From assembly GCF_000311865.1 (NCBI RefSeq), contig NZ_HE978580.1, positions 749,425 through 813,424 of the forward strand: a stretch of DNA of 64,000 nucleotides, written 5' to 3'. Shown piece after piece: positions 26,200 through 36,177 of the stretch (the stretch's first letter is position 1; each line of letters opens with the position of its first letter). Source of the DNA: Peptoniphilus obesi ph1 (GTDB lineage: Bacteria > Bacillota > Clostridia > Tissierellales > Peptoniphilaceae). Under the pieces are notes generated by a model, which did not search any database, was not told the origin of the DNA, and was given only the letters and a program-made list of their open reading frames with translations. Position numbers and translations under genes: made by a program.

Positions 26200-26580
26200 A
26201 AATTCCTCCTATTTATTAACAAGAATAAATTGTTAATAAAATTCTATGTATAAATATATTAACAATATTTAATAACAAGTGGATAAGTTTTTAATTAATA
26301 TAAATATTGTGGATAACTAATAGATATAAATAACTATTTAACAATAATTTTTATAAAAATATAAAACTATACACAAATTATTAACATAATGTGGATAATT
26401 TTATTTATTAACATTTTATATTTTTATTCACAAGTTCTTTTAATAATACAAGTACATTTTAACAAATAAATAATAACTTATCAACAAGCTCAAATGTGTT
26501 AATATAAATATATATAGCTATTTTTTTATAAATCTTAAATAAATAAATTATTTATATAAATATTTCTTAAAATTTCAAAA
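26200..26580. other. oriC: Chromosomal replication origin oriC (dnaA-rpmH intergenic)
   Basis: A very AT-rich 380-base segment holding consensus DnaA boxes TGTGGATAA at 26308-26316 and 26390-26398 and TTATTCACA at 26424-26432. One-mismatch boxes lie at 26278-26286 (AGTGGATAA), 26367-26375 (CTATACACA) and 26478-26486 (TTATCAACA). Long A/T stretches around 26500-26575 could be the unwinding element. The position between dnaA and rpmH matches the Firmicutes origin, and genes on both sides mostly read outward. Confidence 0.9.
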
Positions 26581-26583
26581 TTC

Positions 26584-26612
26584 TTGACTTTTAGCCGATA
26601 TTTCAATATAAT
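26584..26612 (+). promoter_or_regulatory. Sigma-A promoter of rpmH-rnpA
   Basis: TTGACT (26584-26589), a 17-base spacer and TATAAT (26607-26612), ending 33 bases before the rpmH start codon. Near-ideal housekeeping promoter. Confidence 0.85.
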
Positions 26613-26645
26613 TTGCTAGATAACTAATGAAAGTAGGTGAAAAAA

Positions 26646-26780
26646 ATGAAAAGAACTTATCAACCTAAAAATAGACAAAGAAAAAGAGAACATGGTTTTA
26701 GAGCTAGAATGAGAACTAAATCTGGAAGAGCTGTATTAAAAAGAAGAAGAGCTAAAGGAAGAAAGATTCTTTCTGCTTAA
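26646..26780 (+). CDS. rpmH: 50S ribosomal protein L34
   Basis: 44 residues beginning [20 protein letters not shown] and ending KGRKILSA, highly basic and near-identical to the family's usual form. A GTAGGTGA-type ribosome-binding site precedes the ATG at 26646. First gene to the right of oriC, with rnpA eight bases downstream. Structural component of the large ribosomal subunit. Confidence 0.97.
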   Translation: MKRTYQPKNRQRKREHGFRARMRTKSGRAVLKRRRAKGRKILSA

Positions 26781-26788
26781 TAATTATA

Positions 26789-27124
26789 ATGAGGGATTGT
26801 TATTTAAAGAAAAACATTGATTTTCAAAGAGTATACAAAAAAAGAAATATAACTGGAAATAGAAATATTACTGCTTTTTATAAAAAAAATAATTTAGATA
26901 ATAAAAGACTTGGCTTTACTATAACTAAAAAAGTTGGTAATGCTGTTACTAGAAATAGGCTAAAAAGACAATTTAAAGATATATATTATAATAATTTTAA
27001 TTTATTAAAAGATGGATATGATTATGTCTTTGTTATAAAAAAATCCTGCCTTGATCTTTCATACAAGGAACTTGAAGCTAGTTTTGGACATATTTGCCGA
27101 AAATTAAATAAGGTGATTAAGTGA
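26789..27124 (+). CDS. rnpA: Ribonuclease P protein component
   Basis: 111 residues. The N-terminal '[20 protein letters not shown]' and the RNR motif in '[20 protein letters not shown]' are diagnostic. It assists the RNase P RNA in tRNA 5' processing. No good Shine-Dalgarno site is visible, which suggests coupling to rpmH translation. Its stop overlaps the GTG of yidD. Confidence 0.95.
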   Translation: MRDCYLKKNIDFQRVYKKRNITGNRNITAFYKKNNLDNKRLGFTITKKVGNAVTRNRLKRQFKDIYYNNFNLLKDGYDYVFVIKKSCLDLSYKELEASFGHICRKLNKVIK

Positions 27125-27336
27125 GAAAAATAGCTATATTATTAATTAATTTTTATCAAAAAGTAATATCTAGATATATTTTTGTAGGAGCTCATTGTAG
27201 GTTTTATCCTACATGCTCTGAGTATGCCAAAGAAGCTTATGAAAAATATAATTTTTTTAAAGCAACATTCTTAACTATCAAAAGAATCTTAAAATGTCAT
27301 CCTTTTCACAAGGGTGGATACGATCCTCTAAAATAA
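27121..27336 (+). CDS. yidD: Membrane protein insertion efficiency factor YidD
   Basis: 71 residues starting at GTG that overlaps the rnpA stop (GTGA). Typical sequence '[20 protein letters not shown]' and '[20 protein letters not shown]' then '[13 protein letters not shown]'. The amphipathic N-terminus associates with the membrane near the YidC insertase. In the usual rnpA-yidD-yidC order. Confidence 0.95.
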   Translation: MRKIAILLINFYQKVISRYIFVGAHCRFYPTCSEYAKEAYEKYNFFKATFLTIKRILKCHPFHKGGYDPLK

Positions 27337-27347
27337 GGAGGCATATA

Positions 27348-28070
27348 TTGCTAAGTGGAATTAGTAAGCTTTTGGGATCTTTTTTAAAATTTATTTATGA
27401 TTTTATGGTACAAGCATTCCCAAATGAACCTGAAAGTATTTCCTTTTTTGCACTCTCAATAATTATTGCTACTGTAATCATTAGAGTTGCGGTTTTACCT
27501 GTAAATATTTCTATGATGAAAAATCAAAAGAAAATGGCTGAACTGCAACCTGAAATCGAAAAGTTACAAAGAAAGTATAAAAATGATCCTCAAACCTTAG
27601 CTGTTAAGCAACAAAAGCTTTATAAGGAAGCAAATTATAATATTTTTGCTGGTTGCTTACCTATGATTATACAAATGGTTGTATTGATTGCTTTTTATAG
27701 GGTCTTTTTAGAACCTGCAAAGTATGCTTTTACTGACAAGGCATTTTTTGAAAGTATAAATAAAAACTTTTTTTATTTAAAAAATCTTGAATTTAAAGAT
27801 ACTACAATGATTCTTCCAGCAATGGCTGGTATCACTACATTTATTACATCATATCTTAGCTCAAAGAATCCTGCTAACCAAGGAAACCAACAAGCAAATT
27901 CTATGATGAAATCTATGACAATAATGATGCCACTTCTTATATTCTGGATGAGTAGAAATTTTCAAGCAGGTCTTGCTTTATACTGGGTTGTAGGAAACAT
28001 TGTTTCAATAATTCAACAATTGATTACTAATGCAATTATTGCTAAGGATGTATCGGAGGAAGTAAAATGA
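27348..28070 (+). CDS. yidC: Membrane protein insertase YidC/OxaA
   Basis: 240 residues from a TTG start at 27348, chosen because AAGGAGG lies six bases upstream; an in-frame ATG at 27294 is inside yidD. Five hydrophobic segments, with 'VAVLPVNISMMKNQKKMAEL', the cytoplasmic helical loop 'PEIEKLQRKYKNDP' and the final 'GLALYWVVGNIVSIIQQLIT'. No lipobox cysteine is seen, unlike the lipoprotein form in bacilli. It inserts membrane proteins alone or with SecYEG. It overlaps jag by four bases. Confidence 0.93.
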   Translation: MLSGISKLLGSFLKFIYDFMVQAFPNEPESISFFALSIIIATVIIRVAVLPVNISMMKNQKKMAELQPEIEKLQRKYKNDPQTLAVKQQKLYKEANYNIFAGCLPMIIQMVVLIAFYRVFLEPAKYAFTDKAFFESINKNFFYLKNLEFKDTTMILPAMAGITTFITSYLSSKNPANQGNQQANSMMKSMTIMMPLLIFWMSRNFQAGLALYWVVGNIVSIIQQLITNAIIAKDVSEEVK

Positions 28071-28906
28071 GTTATGTAATCAAAAGAGCAAAAACTGTAG
28101 ATGAAGCTGTAAGAGAGGCTCTAAAAGAATTAAATTTAGAAAAAGACCAGGTAAAGATTGAGGTTATAGAAGAACCTTCAAAAGGTTTTTTAGGACTAAT
28201 CGGTTCTAAAGAAGCAACTGTTAAAGTTTCTAAAAAAGAAGATACTTCAGAAATTTTAAGACAAATTCTAGATGATTCTTATACAGAGAAGAGCCAAGAA
28301 ATTCCTGTAAGGGAAACAGAATTAGAAAATAAAGAAAATTATATAGATAATACTAGCGAAAGTGTAGAATTTTTCGAAGAAAAAATTGAAATTGAAGAAG
28401 AAATTATAGAAGAAAGTTCTAACAAAAATTCAGAAGAAATAGACCAAAGAATTGATGAAATTATTCACGAATTTCTAGGAAAAATCCTTGATGAACTTGA
28501 TATAGAATATGATTTGGTTATTGAAAAAGTTGAAAATCAAATCAACATAGAAATCAAGGGCGATGAAAAGAAACTTGGCATTGTTATAGGAAAAAGAGGA
28601 GTAACTCTTGATTCTATTCAATATATTTTGAGTTTACTTATAAATAAAGTTTCTGATTCATATATAAGAGTTCTTCTTGATTCTTCTAATTATAGACAAA
28701 GAAGAAGAGAAACACTTAAAGAGTTAGCTGAAAAAATGGCTGCTAAAGTTCTTTCTACAAACAGATCTATAAGACTTGAGCCAATGAGTGCTCTTGATAG
28801 AAAAATAATACACGAAGCTTTACAAGACTATAAAGGAGTAATAACCCATTCTGAGGGTAGAGATCCTTATAGAAAAGTTGTAATCCAAAAGGAAAGAAAA
28901 TATTAA
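28067..28906 (+). CDS. jag: RNA-binding protein Jag/KhpB (SpoIIIJ-associated)
   Basis: 279 residues. The N-terminal Jag domain reads 'AKTVDEAVREALKELNLEKD' and 'EEPSKGFLGLIGSKEATVKV'. A Glu-rich linker (about 80-130) follows, then a KH domain with 'LGIVIGKRGVTLDSIQYILS' and a C-terminal R3H domain ('EPMSALDRKIIHEALQDYKG'). It binds RNA and influences cell elongation in Gram-positive cocci. Translationally coupled to yidC. Confidence 0.93.
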   Translation: MSYVIKRAKTVDEAVREALKELNLEKDQVKIEVIEEPSKGFLGLIGSKEATVKVSKKEDTSEILRQILDDSYTEKSQEIPVRETELENKENYIDNTSESVEFFEEKIEIEEEIIEESSNKNSEEIDQRIDEIIHEFLGKILDELDIEYDLVIEKVENQINIEIKGDEKKLGIVIGKRGVTLDSIQYILSLLINKVSDSYIRVLLDSSNYRQRRRETLKELAEKMAAKVLSTNRSIRLEPMSALDRKIIHEALQDYKGVITHSEGRDPYRKVVIQKERKY

Positions 28907-28918
28907 AATTTATCAAAA

Positions 28919-28948
28919 GGACTATCTAAAATAGATAGTCTTTTTTTT
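28919..28948 (+). terminator. Terminator of the rpmH-jag operon
   Basis: Stem AGGACTATCTA / TAGATAGTCTTT with a short A-rich loop and eight Ts, just after the jag stop. Confidence 0.9.
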
Positions 28949-29016
28949 ATTTGTGAATATATATTATAATGATAATTAGCAGCTTATAGTAATTATAAAA
29001 TTACAAGGAGGGAAAA

Positions 29017-30063
29017 ATGACTCCAAAAAAAGATGTAGAAGATCAGTTGGATCAATTTTTAGAAAGTGAACAATTTTATAAAATAAAAAATATAGCTGGA
29101 AATCTTGTAAAATTATCCGTAGATAAGCTTGATAATTTTGTAGAAGGAATGAAAGAAAAAAGACAAAAAAAATTACCAGTTATAAAGAATGAAAATATAG
29201 TTACTAGTAATAAAAAAGATTTAGCATATTATAAATTTTTATCTACAATATTCACTATATTTATTTGGTTAAATGTATTTATTGCTTTGTTAACTTTAGC
29301 AGGATTTTTAATATCCCAAGAGATAGAAGCTTTAAAAGTAGTATTATTCTTTTTCTTGCCTATTATTTTATTATTTTATTTTGGAAACACTTACAGCAAA
29401 AAAAAGTCAAAGCAACTAATAAGATATAAAAAATATTTAAATGCTTTTGGAAATGCATCTGTTGCGACTCTTGAAAACTTGGCGATATCGGCAAATACCG
29501 ATAAAGATACAGCCTTAAAAGATTTACAACATTTCATAAATAATAACTATCTTAAGGAAGCAAGACTTGTGGAAAATAATCAAATTTTAATATTAGATAA
29601 TAAAAGTTATGTAGACTATAAAAATTATCTTAAAATTTCTGATTTAAATGAAGCTAGTGATAAAGATTCAAATTACATTACAAAGCTTATTTATTACAAG
29701 CAAAATTTAAAAAGCCCAATGAAAGACTATGCAAGTGAGCTTTTAGAGATAATATCTAAATTTAAATCAAATGTGGATAAAGATCTAAATAAGTCATCAT
29801 ATGAAAAATTTAGGTCTTATTATATACCAGAAACTATAAATTTATTTGACCAATACAGTAAAATAGAAAATTCTAAGATAAAAACTAATGATGAAATCGA
29901 AGTAAAAAAAGAAATCGAAGCTTCATTAAAGGATATAATATCTGGTTTAAAAAAATTACTTGAGGCTACTTTTGAGATGAATTATATAAATATTAAGTCT
30001 GATATATCTGTTTTAAAATCAATGCTTAAAAATGATGGATATATAGACGAAGATTTTAATTAG
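29017..30063 (+). CDS. XpaC-like (5-bromo-4-chloroindolyl phosphate hydrolysis family) membrane protein
   Basis: 348 residues. A hydrophilic N-terminus is followed by two hydrophobic segments ('FTIFIWLNVFIALLTLAGFL' and 'VVLFFFLPIILLFYFGNTY'). A cytoplasmic part with 'KYLNAFGNASVATLENLAIS' and 'LKDLQHFINNNYLKEARLVE' is the part shared with XpaC proteins. Immediate coupling to telA (14 bases) matches the B. subtilis xpaC-yaaN pair and supports the call. The role is unclear; the pair has been linked to toxic-anion and cell-envelope stress. AAGGAGGG precedes the ATG. Confidence 0.75.
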   Translation: MTPKKDVEDQLDQFLESEQFYKIKNIAGNLVKLSVDKLDNFVEGMKEKRQKKLPVIKNENIVTSNKKDLAYYKFLSTIFTIFIWLNVFIALLTLAGFLISQEIEALKVVLFFFLPIILLFYFGNTYSKKKSKQLIRYKKYLNAFGNASVATLENLAISANTDKDTALKDLQHFINNNYLKEARLVENNQILILDNKSYVDYKNYLKISDLNEASDKDSNYITKLIYYKQNLKSPMKDYASELLEIISKFKSNVDKDLNKSSYEKFRSYYIPETINLFDQYSKIENSKIKTNDEIEVKKEIEASLKDIISGLKKLLEATFEMNYINIKSDISVLKSMLKNDGYIDEDFN

Positions 30064-30077
30064 GAGAGTATTATTAA

Positions 30078-31202
30078 ATGGATAAAGATATAAAATTAAC
30101 TCTTGGAAATGAAAATAATGAAGAAGTAAAAAATCTTAATTTGCTAGAAAATTATCAAATTGAAGAAAAAGAAGAGATTAATGAAGAAATTGAATTATCA
30201 GAAGAAGAAAGAAAACAAATAGAAGATTTTTCTAAAAAAATAAACTTAAATGATTCTTCAAATGTTCTTGAATATGGTTCGGCAGCTCAAAAAAAGATAG
30301 CAAACTTTTCTGAAAGCACTTTAAACAAGGTAAGAAGTAAAGATATTGGAGAAGCTGGTGAGCTTTTAAACAATGTTTTATTGAGTCTAAAAAATTTTGA
30401 TGTATCTGAAAAAGATAAGGGTTTGTTTTCATTTTTTAAGAAAAGTTCCAACAAGATAAACAGTCTTATGGCAAAATATAATAAGGTTGAAGACAGCATA
30501 GAAGAAGTAAAAGACCAGCTGATCAGCCACCAACTAAGGCTTATGAAAGATATATCAACTCTTGATTATATGTATGATTTAAATAGAGATTATTATAAAG
30601 AATTAATAATGTATATAAAGGCTGGCGAGTTGAAATTAAAAGAAGCAAGAGAAGTTGAACTTGTAAAATTAAAAGCAGATTTTGAAAAAAGCAAAAATCC
30701 AGTCGATGCACAAAAAGTTAATGATTATACAAATATGATAAATAGGTTTGAGAAAAAACTTCATGATCTAGAAATCACAAGAACTATCGCCCTACAAATG
30801 GCACCACAAATTAGGATGGTCCAAGCTTCTAATACTTTGATGGTTCAAAAGATTCAATCGACAATAGTTCATACTATACCTCTTTGGAAATCACAAATGG
30901 TTTTAGCTCTTGGCTCAGAACATTCGCTTGAAGCAGCTAGGGTGCAAAAAGAGGTTAGCGATTATACAAATGAACTTTTAAAGAAAAATGCTGATACTAT
31001 AAAGCAAGCTACGATTGAAACGGCCAAGGAATCTGAAAGAGCAATAGTTGATATAGAAACTATAAAATACACTAATCAAGCTTTAATAGATGCCCTTACA
31101 GAGGTCAGAAATATACAAATCGAAGGAAGTAAAAGAAGAGAAGAAGCAAGTAATGAGCTTTTAAAAATAGAAAAAAATTTAAAGAATTCATTAATGGGCT
31201 AA
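30078..31202 (+). CDS. telA: TelA family toxic anion resistance protein
   Basis: 374 residues, largely helical and coiled-coil. The core has 'DIGEAGELLNNVLLSLKNFD', 'LMKDISTLDYMYDLNRDYYK' and 'MAPQIRMVQASNTLMVQKIQ' followed by 'TIVHTIPLWKSQMVLALG', the TelA/KlaA signature. An acidic N-terminal tail (residues 1-50) is rich in Glu. Soluble partner of the XpaC-like membrane protein; family members are named for tellurite resistance but their mechanism is unsettled. Confidence 0.88.
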   Translation: MDKDIKLTLGNENNEEVKNLNLLENYQIEEKEEINEEIELSEEERKQIEDFSKKINLNDSSNVLEYGSAAQKKIANFSESTLNKVRSKDIGEAGELLNNVLLSLKNFDVSEKDKGLFSFFKKSSNKINSLMAKYNKVEDSIEEVKDQLISHQLRLMKDISTLDYMYDLNRDYYKELIMYIKAGELKLKEAREVELVKLKADFEKSKNPVDAQKVNDYTNMINRFEKKLHDLEITRTIALQMAPQIRMVQASNTLMVQKIQSTIVHTIPLWKSQMVLALGSEHSLEAARVQKEVSDYTNELLKKNADTIKQATIETAKESERAIVDIETIKYTNQALIDALTEVRNIQIEGSKRREEASNELLKIEKNLKNSLMG

Positions 31203-31218
31203 TGGCTTAATATTAATA

Positions 31219-31250
31219 AAGCATCTAAGTTTGAAATTAGGTGCTTTTTA
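31219..31250 (+). terminator. Terminator of the xpaC-telA pair
   Basis: AAGCATCTAA and TTAGGTGCTT pair with one G-T wobble around an eight-base loop and run into TTTTAG, 16 bases after the telA stop. Confidence 0.7.
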
Positions 31251-31314
31251 GTTTATTTTCTTTTATTTATGCTTAAATTGGTATATCATAGTAGATTAGG
31301 AAAAAGGTGAAAAA

Positions 31315-32694
31315 ATGTATGATAATGAAACTATAGCAGCTATTTCAACTGCTAATGGAGAAGCAGGTATAGGAATAGTCCGTATTAGTGGGGACGATTC
31401 TGTAAAAATTGCAGATAAAATTTTTAAATCTGTTTCTAAAAAAAGTTTATTTGATATAGAAAATAGAAAAATGGCTTATGGACACATTTATGATGGAGAC
31501 AAATTAGTTGATGAAGTATTAATAGTAAAAATGCTTGCTCCACATACTTATACCAGAGAAGATGTTGTTGAAATATATTGCCACGGCGGAATTATTTCTG
31601 TAAGAAAAATCTTAAATCTTTTACTAGATAAGGGGGCTATTCTTGCAGAAAGAGGAGAATTTACAAAAAGAGCCTTTTTAAATGGAAGGTTAGACCTTAC
31701 TCAGGCTGAGGCTGTAATAGATATAATAAAATCAAAATCAGACCTATCTTATGATATGAGTATAAAACAGTTAGAAGGTTCTTTAAAAGGAAAATTAGAT
31801 GAGGTTAAAGAAAATTTAATCTCTATAAGTTCTCTAATAGTTGCAAACATTGATTTTCCTGAAGATGAAATAGAAGAAGCAACCTTTGATAAGCTCAGAT
31901 CTTACACAGAAGATGCTTTAGAAATAGTAGAAAAATTGCTTGAAAATTCCAATAGAGGAATGCTACTTCGTGATGGAATAAATACTATAATTTTAGGAAA
32001 ACCAAATGTTGGAAAATCAACACTTTTAAACAAACTTTTAAGGTTTGATAAAGCAATAGTAACAGATGTTGCAGGAACAACAAGGGATATAATTAGTGAT
32101 TATATAAATCTAGACGGCATCTTGCTTAAATTAACAGATACTGCAGGCATAAGAGATACTAAAGATTTAGTTGAAAAGATAGGCGTAGACAGAGCAAAAT
32201 CTGAAATTGATAGTGCAGATCTTATAATTGCAATTTTTGATGGATCTAGAAAAATTGATCAAGATGATTATGAAATTATTGATCTTATAAAAAACAAAAA
32301 ATCAATTATTATATTTAATAAAGATGACTTAGACCAGGCTGTGAGCGAGGAAGAAATAGAAAAACTTATAGATGGAAAAGATTATTTAAGAACTTCCATG
32401 CAGGATGCTCAAGATATATCAAAAATAGAAAGTATTATTAAAGATATGTTTTTTGAGGGAGAAATATCAACTACAAGCGATGTATATGTTAACAATGTAA
32501 GACATATAAGAGCCTTGGAAACAACAAAAAAAGCTTTATTAGATGTTATAGAAGATATAAACAATGAAATGTTTTTAGACTTAATGGAAGTTAATGTTAA
32601 TAATGCCTTAATGTCTCTTGGAGAAATAACAGGAGAAACAAATACAGAAGACATTTTAGACAGAGTATTTAGTGAATTTTGTATAGGAAAGTAG
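31315..32694 (+). CDS. mnmE: tRNA uridine-5-carboxymethylaminomethyl GTPase MnmE
   Basis: 459 residues. The N-terminal tetrahydrofolate-binding domain has '[20 protein letters not shown]'. The helical domain is followed by an inserted G domain with '[17 protein letters not shown]', '[14 protein letters not shown]', '[13 protein letters not shown]' and 'NKDD'. The protein ends FCIGK, carrying the catalytic C-terminal Cys. With MnmG it modifies wobble uridines in tRNA. mnmG starts nine bases after the stop. Confidence 0.96.
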   Translation: MYDNETIAAISTANGEAGIGIVRISGDDSVKIADKIFKSVSKKSLFDIENRKMAYGHIYDGDKLVDEVLIVKMLAPHTYTREDVVEIYCHGGIISVRKILNLLLDKGAILAERGEFTKRAFLNGRLDLTQAEAVIDIIKSKSDLSYDMSIKQLEGSLKGKLDEVKENLISISSLIVANIDFPEDEIEEATFDKLRSYTEDALEIVEKLLENSNRGMLLRDGINTIILGKPNVGKSTLLNKLLRFDKAIVTDVAGTTRDIISDYINLDGILLKLTDTAGIRDTKDLVEKIGVDRAKSEIDSADLIIAIFDGSRKIDQDDYEIIDLIKNKKSIIIFNKDDLDQAVSEEEIEKLIDGKDYLRTSMQDAQDISKIESIIKDMFFEGEISTTSDVYVNNVRHIRALETTKKALLDVIEDINNEMFLDLMEVNVNNALMSLGEITGETNTEDILDRVFSEFCIGK

Positions 32695-32702
32695 GAATTT
32701 TT

Positions 32703-34613
32703 TTGGAAGTAAAAAGATATATACAAGGAGACTATGATGTTGTAGTTGTAGGAGCGGGCCATGCTGGAAGTGAAGCTGCTCTTGCTAGTGCTAGAATGGG
32801 TTTAAAAACTGCCCTATTATGCATAAATTTAGATTCAATATCAGCAATGAGTTGTAATCCTAATATTGGTGGCACTGGAAAAGGCCATTTAGTTAGAGAA
32901 ATTGATGCTCTTGGCGGAGAAATGGCAAAAGTTATAGACCAAACCTTTATTCAATCTAGGATGTTAAATACATCAAAGGGTCCAGCTGTCCATTCACTTA
33001 GAGTGCAAGCAGATAAAAGAAAATATCATGAAGTAATGAAGAGAGTTTTGGAAAATCAAGAAAATCTCTACTTGCATGAAGCAGAAGCTACAGACATGAT
33101 TGTTGAAGATAATAAAATTAAAGCAGTTGTTACTCAAACAGGAGCTATCTACAATACAAAAGCCTTGGTATTAGCAACAGGAACTTATTTAAGAGGAAGA
33201 ATTTATATTGGAGAATTAAATTATTCTTCTGGACCACAAGGATTTAGACCAGCAAATACTCTTTCATCTTCTCTAGAAAATGAAGGTTTTAGTTTGATGA
33301 GATTAAAGACAGGAACGCCTGCTAGGGTTTTAAAGTCTTCTATAAATTATGAAGGAATGGAAGTTCAAAAGGGTGATCCTGAAGTTATACCATTTTCATT
33401 TGAAAATATAGATAAGGATTTAAATAAAGACCAAGAAGATTGCTATCTAACATACACGACACAAGAGTGTCATCAAATAATTAGGGATAATTTAAATAGG
33501 TCTGCCTTATATCTTGGAGACATAGAAGGAGTGGGACCAAGATACTGCCCTTCTATAGAAGATAAGGTTGTTAGGTTTAGTGATAAAAATTCTCACCAAG
33601 TTTTCATTGAACCAGAAGGCTTAACTACTGATGAAATGTATATACAAGGAGTTAGCTCATCTCTTCCAGAAGAAATTCAAGCAAAATTCTACAAACATAT
33701 AGAAGGTTTAGAAAATGCAAAAATTTTAAGGCCAGCCTATGCAATAGAATATGATGCAATCGATGCAACATCTTTAAAAATAAATCTTGAACACATGACA
33801 ATTAGCGGATTATTTTTTGCAGGACAAATAAATGGATCTTCCGGATATGAAGAAGCTGCCGCGCAAGGAATTGTTGCTGGAATAAATGCAGCTTTAAAAG
33901 TTCAAAATAAAGAAGCTTTAGTTTTAAAAAGATCAGAAGCCTACATTGGAGTATTAATAGATGATTTAGTAACAAAAGGAACAAAAGAACCTTACAGGAT
34001 GATGACATCAAGAGCTGAATACAGGCTAACTTTAAGACAAGACAATGCTGATTTAAGGCTAACAGATATAGGAAGAAAAGTAGGTCTTGTTGATGACAAA
34101 AGATATGAAGCTTATTTATATAGAAAAGAAAATATAGAAAAAGAATTAAAAAGATTAGAAAAGGTTAAAGTTAATCCTAGTGAAGAAAATAATAAATTAA
34201 TTGAAGAATTAGGATCAACTAAAATAAATAAGACCCTATCTTTAAAGGAATTAATTAGAAGGCCAGAACTCAATTATGAAAAAGTTAAACAATTCGATCC
34301 AGAAAGAAAAGAATTAAGAAAAGATATAATTGATACGGTTGAGATTGAAATAAAATATGAAGGATATATTAAAAAACAACAAATACAGATAAATCAATTT
34401 AAAAAACTTGAAAATAAAAAATTAGATCCACACATGGATTATTCTCATATAGATGGACTAAGACTTGAAGCTAGAGAAAAGCTAGCAGAAATCAAACCTG
34501 AATCTTTAGGTCAAGCATCGAGAATCACAGGTGTTTCACCTGCTGATATAAATGTACTTTTAATATACCTGGAACAACAAAGGAGAAAGAATGAGCCTGA
34601 AAGAACAAATTGA
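32703..34613 (+). CDS. mnmG: tRNA uridine-5-carboxymethylaminomethyl enzyme MnmG (GidA)
   Basis: 636 residues from a TTG start at 32703, chosen for the TAGGAA site five bases before it; an ATG at 32679 would lie inside mnmE. The FAD-binding N-terminus reads '[20 protein letters not shown]'. Later landmarks are '[20 protein letters not shown]', '[20 protein letters not shown]' and '[20 protein letters not shown]'. It acts in a complex with MnmE. Its end overlaps rsmG by 23 bases. Confidence 0.95.
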   Translation: MEVKRYIQGDYDVVVVGAGHAGSEAALASARMGLKTALLCINLDSISAMSCNPNIGGTGKGHLVREIDALGGEMAKVIDQTFIQSRMLNTSKGPAVHSLRVQADKRKYHEVMKRVLENQENLYLHEAEATDMIVEDNKIKAVVTQTGAIYNTKALVLATGTYLRGRIYIGELNYSSGPQGFRPANTLSSSLENEGFSLMRLKTGTPARVLKSSINYEGMEVQKGDPEVIPFSFENIDKDLNKDQEDCYLTYTTQECHQIIRDNLNRSALYLGDIEGVGPRYCPSIEDKVVRFSDKNSHQVFIEPEGLTTDEMYIQGVSSSLPEEIQAKFYKHIEGLENAKILRPAYAIEYDAIDATSLKINLEHMTISGLFFAGQINGSSGYEEAAAQGIVAGINAALKVQNKEALVLKRSEAYIGVLIDDLVTKGTKEPYRMMTSRAEYRLTLRQDNADLRLTDIGRKVGLVDDKRYEAYLYRKENIEKELKRLEKVKVNPSEENNKLIEELGSTKINKTLSLKELIRRPELNYEKVKQFDPERKELRKDIIDTVEIEIKYEGYIKKQQIQINQFKKLENKKLDPHMDYSHIDGLRLEAREKLAEIKPESLGQASRITGVSPADINVLLIYLEQQRRKNEPERTN

Positions 34614-35286
34614 GGAATTTGGACTAGACTCCTCATGTTACGAAAAGCTAGAAAGATATAAAGAAATATTATTAGACTATAATGAAAAAGTAAATCTTAC
34701 ATCTATAACAGATAGTGATGAAGTAAATATAAAACATTTTTTAGATTCACTTTCACTTTTTAAAACAAATTATTTAATTGGTAATAAAAAAATAATAGAT
34801 ATAGGAAGTGGAGCAGGATTTCCTGGCATGGTCATAAAAATATATAATCCAGATTTAAAATTAAGCCTAGTGGATTCTTTAAATAAGAGAATTAAATTTC
34901 TAGATAAAGTTAAAGAAGAATTAGACTTAGAAGGTATAGAAAATTTACATGCTAGGGCTGAAGAATTAGCAAGAAATAAAGATTACAGAGAAAACTTTGA
35001 TATAGCAACATCAAGAGCAGTTGCTAATTTAGCAACCCTTTGTGAATATTGTCTGCCTTTTGTAAAAGTTGGTGGATATTTTATAGCCATGAAAGGACCA
35101 GGCTACAAAGAAGAATTAGAAGAAGCTAAATCTGCAATAGAAATTTTAGGATCAAGCTTAAAAGAAGTAATTGAAATTAAACTACCAGACGATATAGAGC
35201 ATTATTTATTAATAATAAAAAAAGAAAGAACAATGAGCTCTAAATATCCAAGGACTGGTGGAAAACCAAGAAGTAAACCTTTATAA
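34591..35286 (+). CDS. rsmG: 16S rRNA (guanine-N7)-methyltransferase RsmG
   Basis: 231 residues. SAM-binding fold with '[20 protein letters not shown]', '[19 protein letters not shown]' and '[20 protein letters not shown]'. It methylates G527 of 16S rRNA (E. coli numbering). The tail ends in a basic S-K-Y-P-R-x-x-G-K-P segment typical of the family. AAAGGAGAAAG precedes the ATG. It is followed by a palindromic parS-like hairpin. Confidence 0.95.
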   Translation: MSLKEQIEEFGLDSSCYEKLERYKEILLDYNEKVNLTSITDSDEVNIKHFLDSLSLFKTNYLIGNKKIIDIGSGAGFPGMVIKIYNPDLKLSLVDSLNKRIKFLDKVKEELDLEGIENLHARAEELARNKDYRENFDIATSRAVANLATLCEYCLPFVKVGGYFIAMKGPGYKEELEEAKSAIEILGSSLKEVIEIKLPDDIEHYLLIIKKERTMSSKYPRTGGKPRSKPL

Positions 35287-35307
35287 ATAATGAATTTAGA
35301 GAATAAA

Positions 35308-35323
35308 TGCTCCACGTGGAGCA
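35308..35323. promoter_or_regulatory. parS: parS site 1 (perfect palindrome, also terminator-like)
   Basis: TGCTCCACGTGGAGCA, a perfect 16-bp palindrome with the CACGTG core of the B. subtilis parS TGTTTCACGTGAAACA. It is extended by AAA/TTT to 22 bp and followed by ATTTTTTT, so the same DNA can form an intrinsic terminator hairpin for rsmG. Located 104 bases before parA, where ParB loading sites are commonly found. Confidence 0.8.
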
Positions 35324-35373
35324 TTTATTTTTTTGCATTAATATATATTAATTAGTATAATATTAATGTCAAA

Positions 35374-35389
35374 TGCTCCACGTAGAGCA
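35374..35389. promoter_or_regulatory. parS: parS site 2 (one mismatch)
   Basis: TGCTCCACGTAGAGCA, identical to site 1 except for one base in the right half of the core. It lies 38 bases upstream of the parA start codon and could let ParB bind over the parA-parB control region. Confidence 0.7.
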
Positions 35390-35426
35390 TTCTTATTGTA
35401 TGTTTTATTTTTGTTTGGAGGAAAGC

Positions 35427-36173
35427 ATGGGAAAAATCATTAGTGTATTTAATCAAAAGGGTGGAGTTGGGAAAACCACAACAGTTGTAAATCTATCAGC
35501 AGCGCTTTCTAAGAAAAAGCAAAAAATACTAGTAGTTGACTTAGATCCTCAAGCCAACACCACTTCAGCCATATTTGAGGATAAAGAAAAAAATATTTAT
35601 GACCTTCTTATCAATGATGAAGTTTTATTTTATCCTACAAGAAATAAAAATATAGATATAATACCATCTTCAAATGAACTTGCCGGTGCAGAAATAGAGT
35701 TGTCAACTCGTGATAATTGGCAGTACTTATTAAAGAATATTCTCGACCAAATAAAAGAAAATTATGATTATATAATAATTGATGCTCCACCATCTTTAGG
35801 AGTTCTATCTATGATAGCTTTAACCAGCTCAGATAGTATCATAATTCCAGTTCAATCTGAGTACTATGCCCTAGAAGGCGTAGGACAATTAATGAATACT
35901 ATCACTATGGTTAAAGACAATTTCAATCCAAATTTAAAAATAGAAGGAGTTTTACTCTGCATGTATGATGCGAGAACAAAGCTATCTTCAAATGTGAAAA
36001 AAGAAGTTGTGGAATTCTTTGGAGATTTAGTTTATCAAACAGATATTCCTAGAAATATCAGATTAGCAGAAGCACCAAGTTTTGGAATGGATATATTTGA
36101 ATATGATAAATTTTCAAGAGGAGCAAGAGCTTATAGTAAGCTTGCAAAAGAGTTTTTAAGTAGGAATAGGTGA
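35427..36173 (+). CDS. parA: Chromosome partitioning ATPase ParA (Soj)
   Basis: 248 residues from the ATG at 35427, supported by GGAGGAAAGC; an in-frame upstream start would overlap parS site 2. It has the deviant Walker A 'NQKGGVGKTTTVVNLSAALS', 'LVVDLDPQANTT' and 'YDYIIIDAPPSLGVLSM'. It segregates origins with ParB and may also influence DnaA. Four bases separate it from parB. Confidence 0.95.
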   Translation: MGKIISVFNQKGGVGKTTTVVNLSAALSKKKQKILVVDLDPQANTTSAIFEDKEKNIYDLLINDEVLFYPTRNKNIDIIPSSNELAGAEIELSTRDNWQYLLKNILDQIKENYDYIIIDAPPSLGVLSMIALTSSDSIIIPVQSEYYALEGVGQLMNTITMVKDNFNPNLKIEGVLLCMYDARTKLSSNVKKEVVEFFGDLVYQTDIPRNIRLAEAPSFGMDIFEYDKFSRGARAYSKLAKEFLSRNR

Positions 36174-36177
36174 ACTT

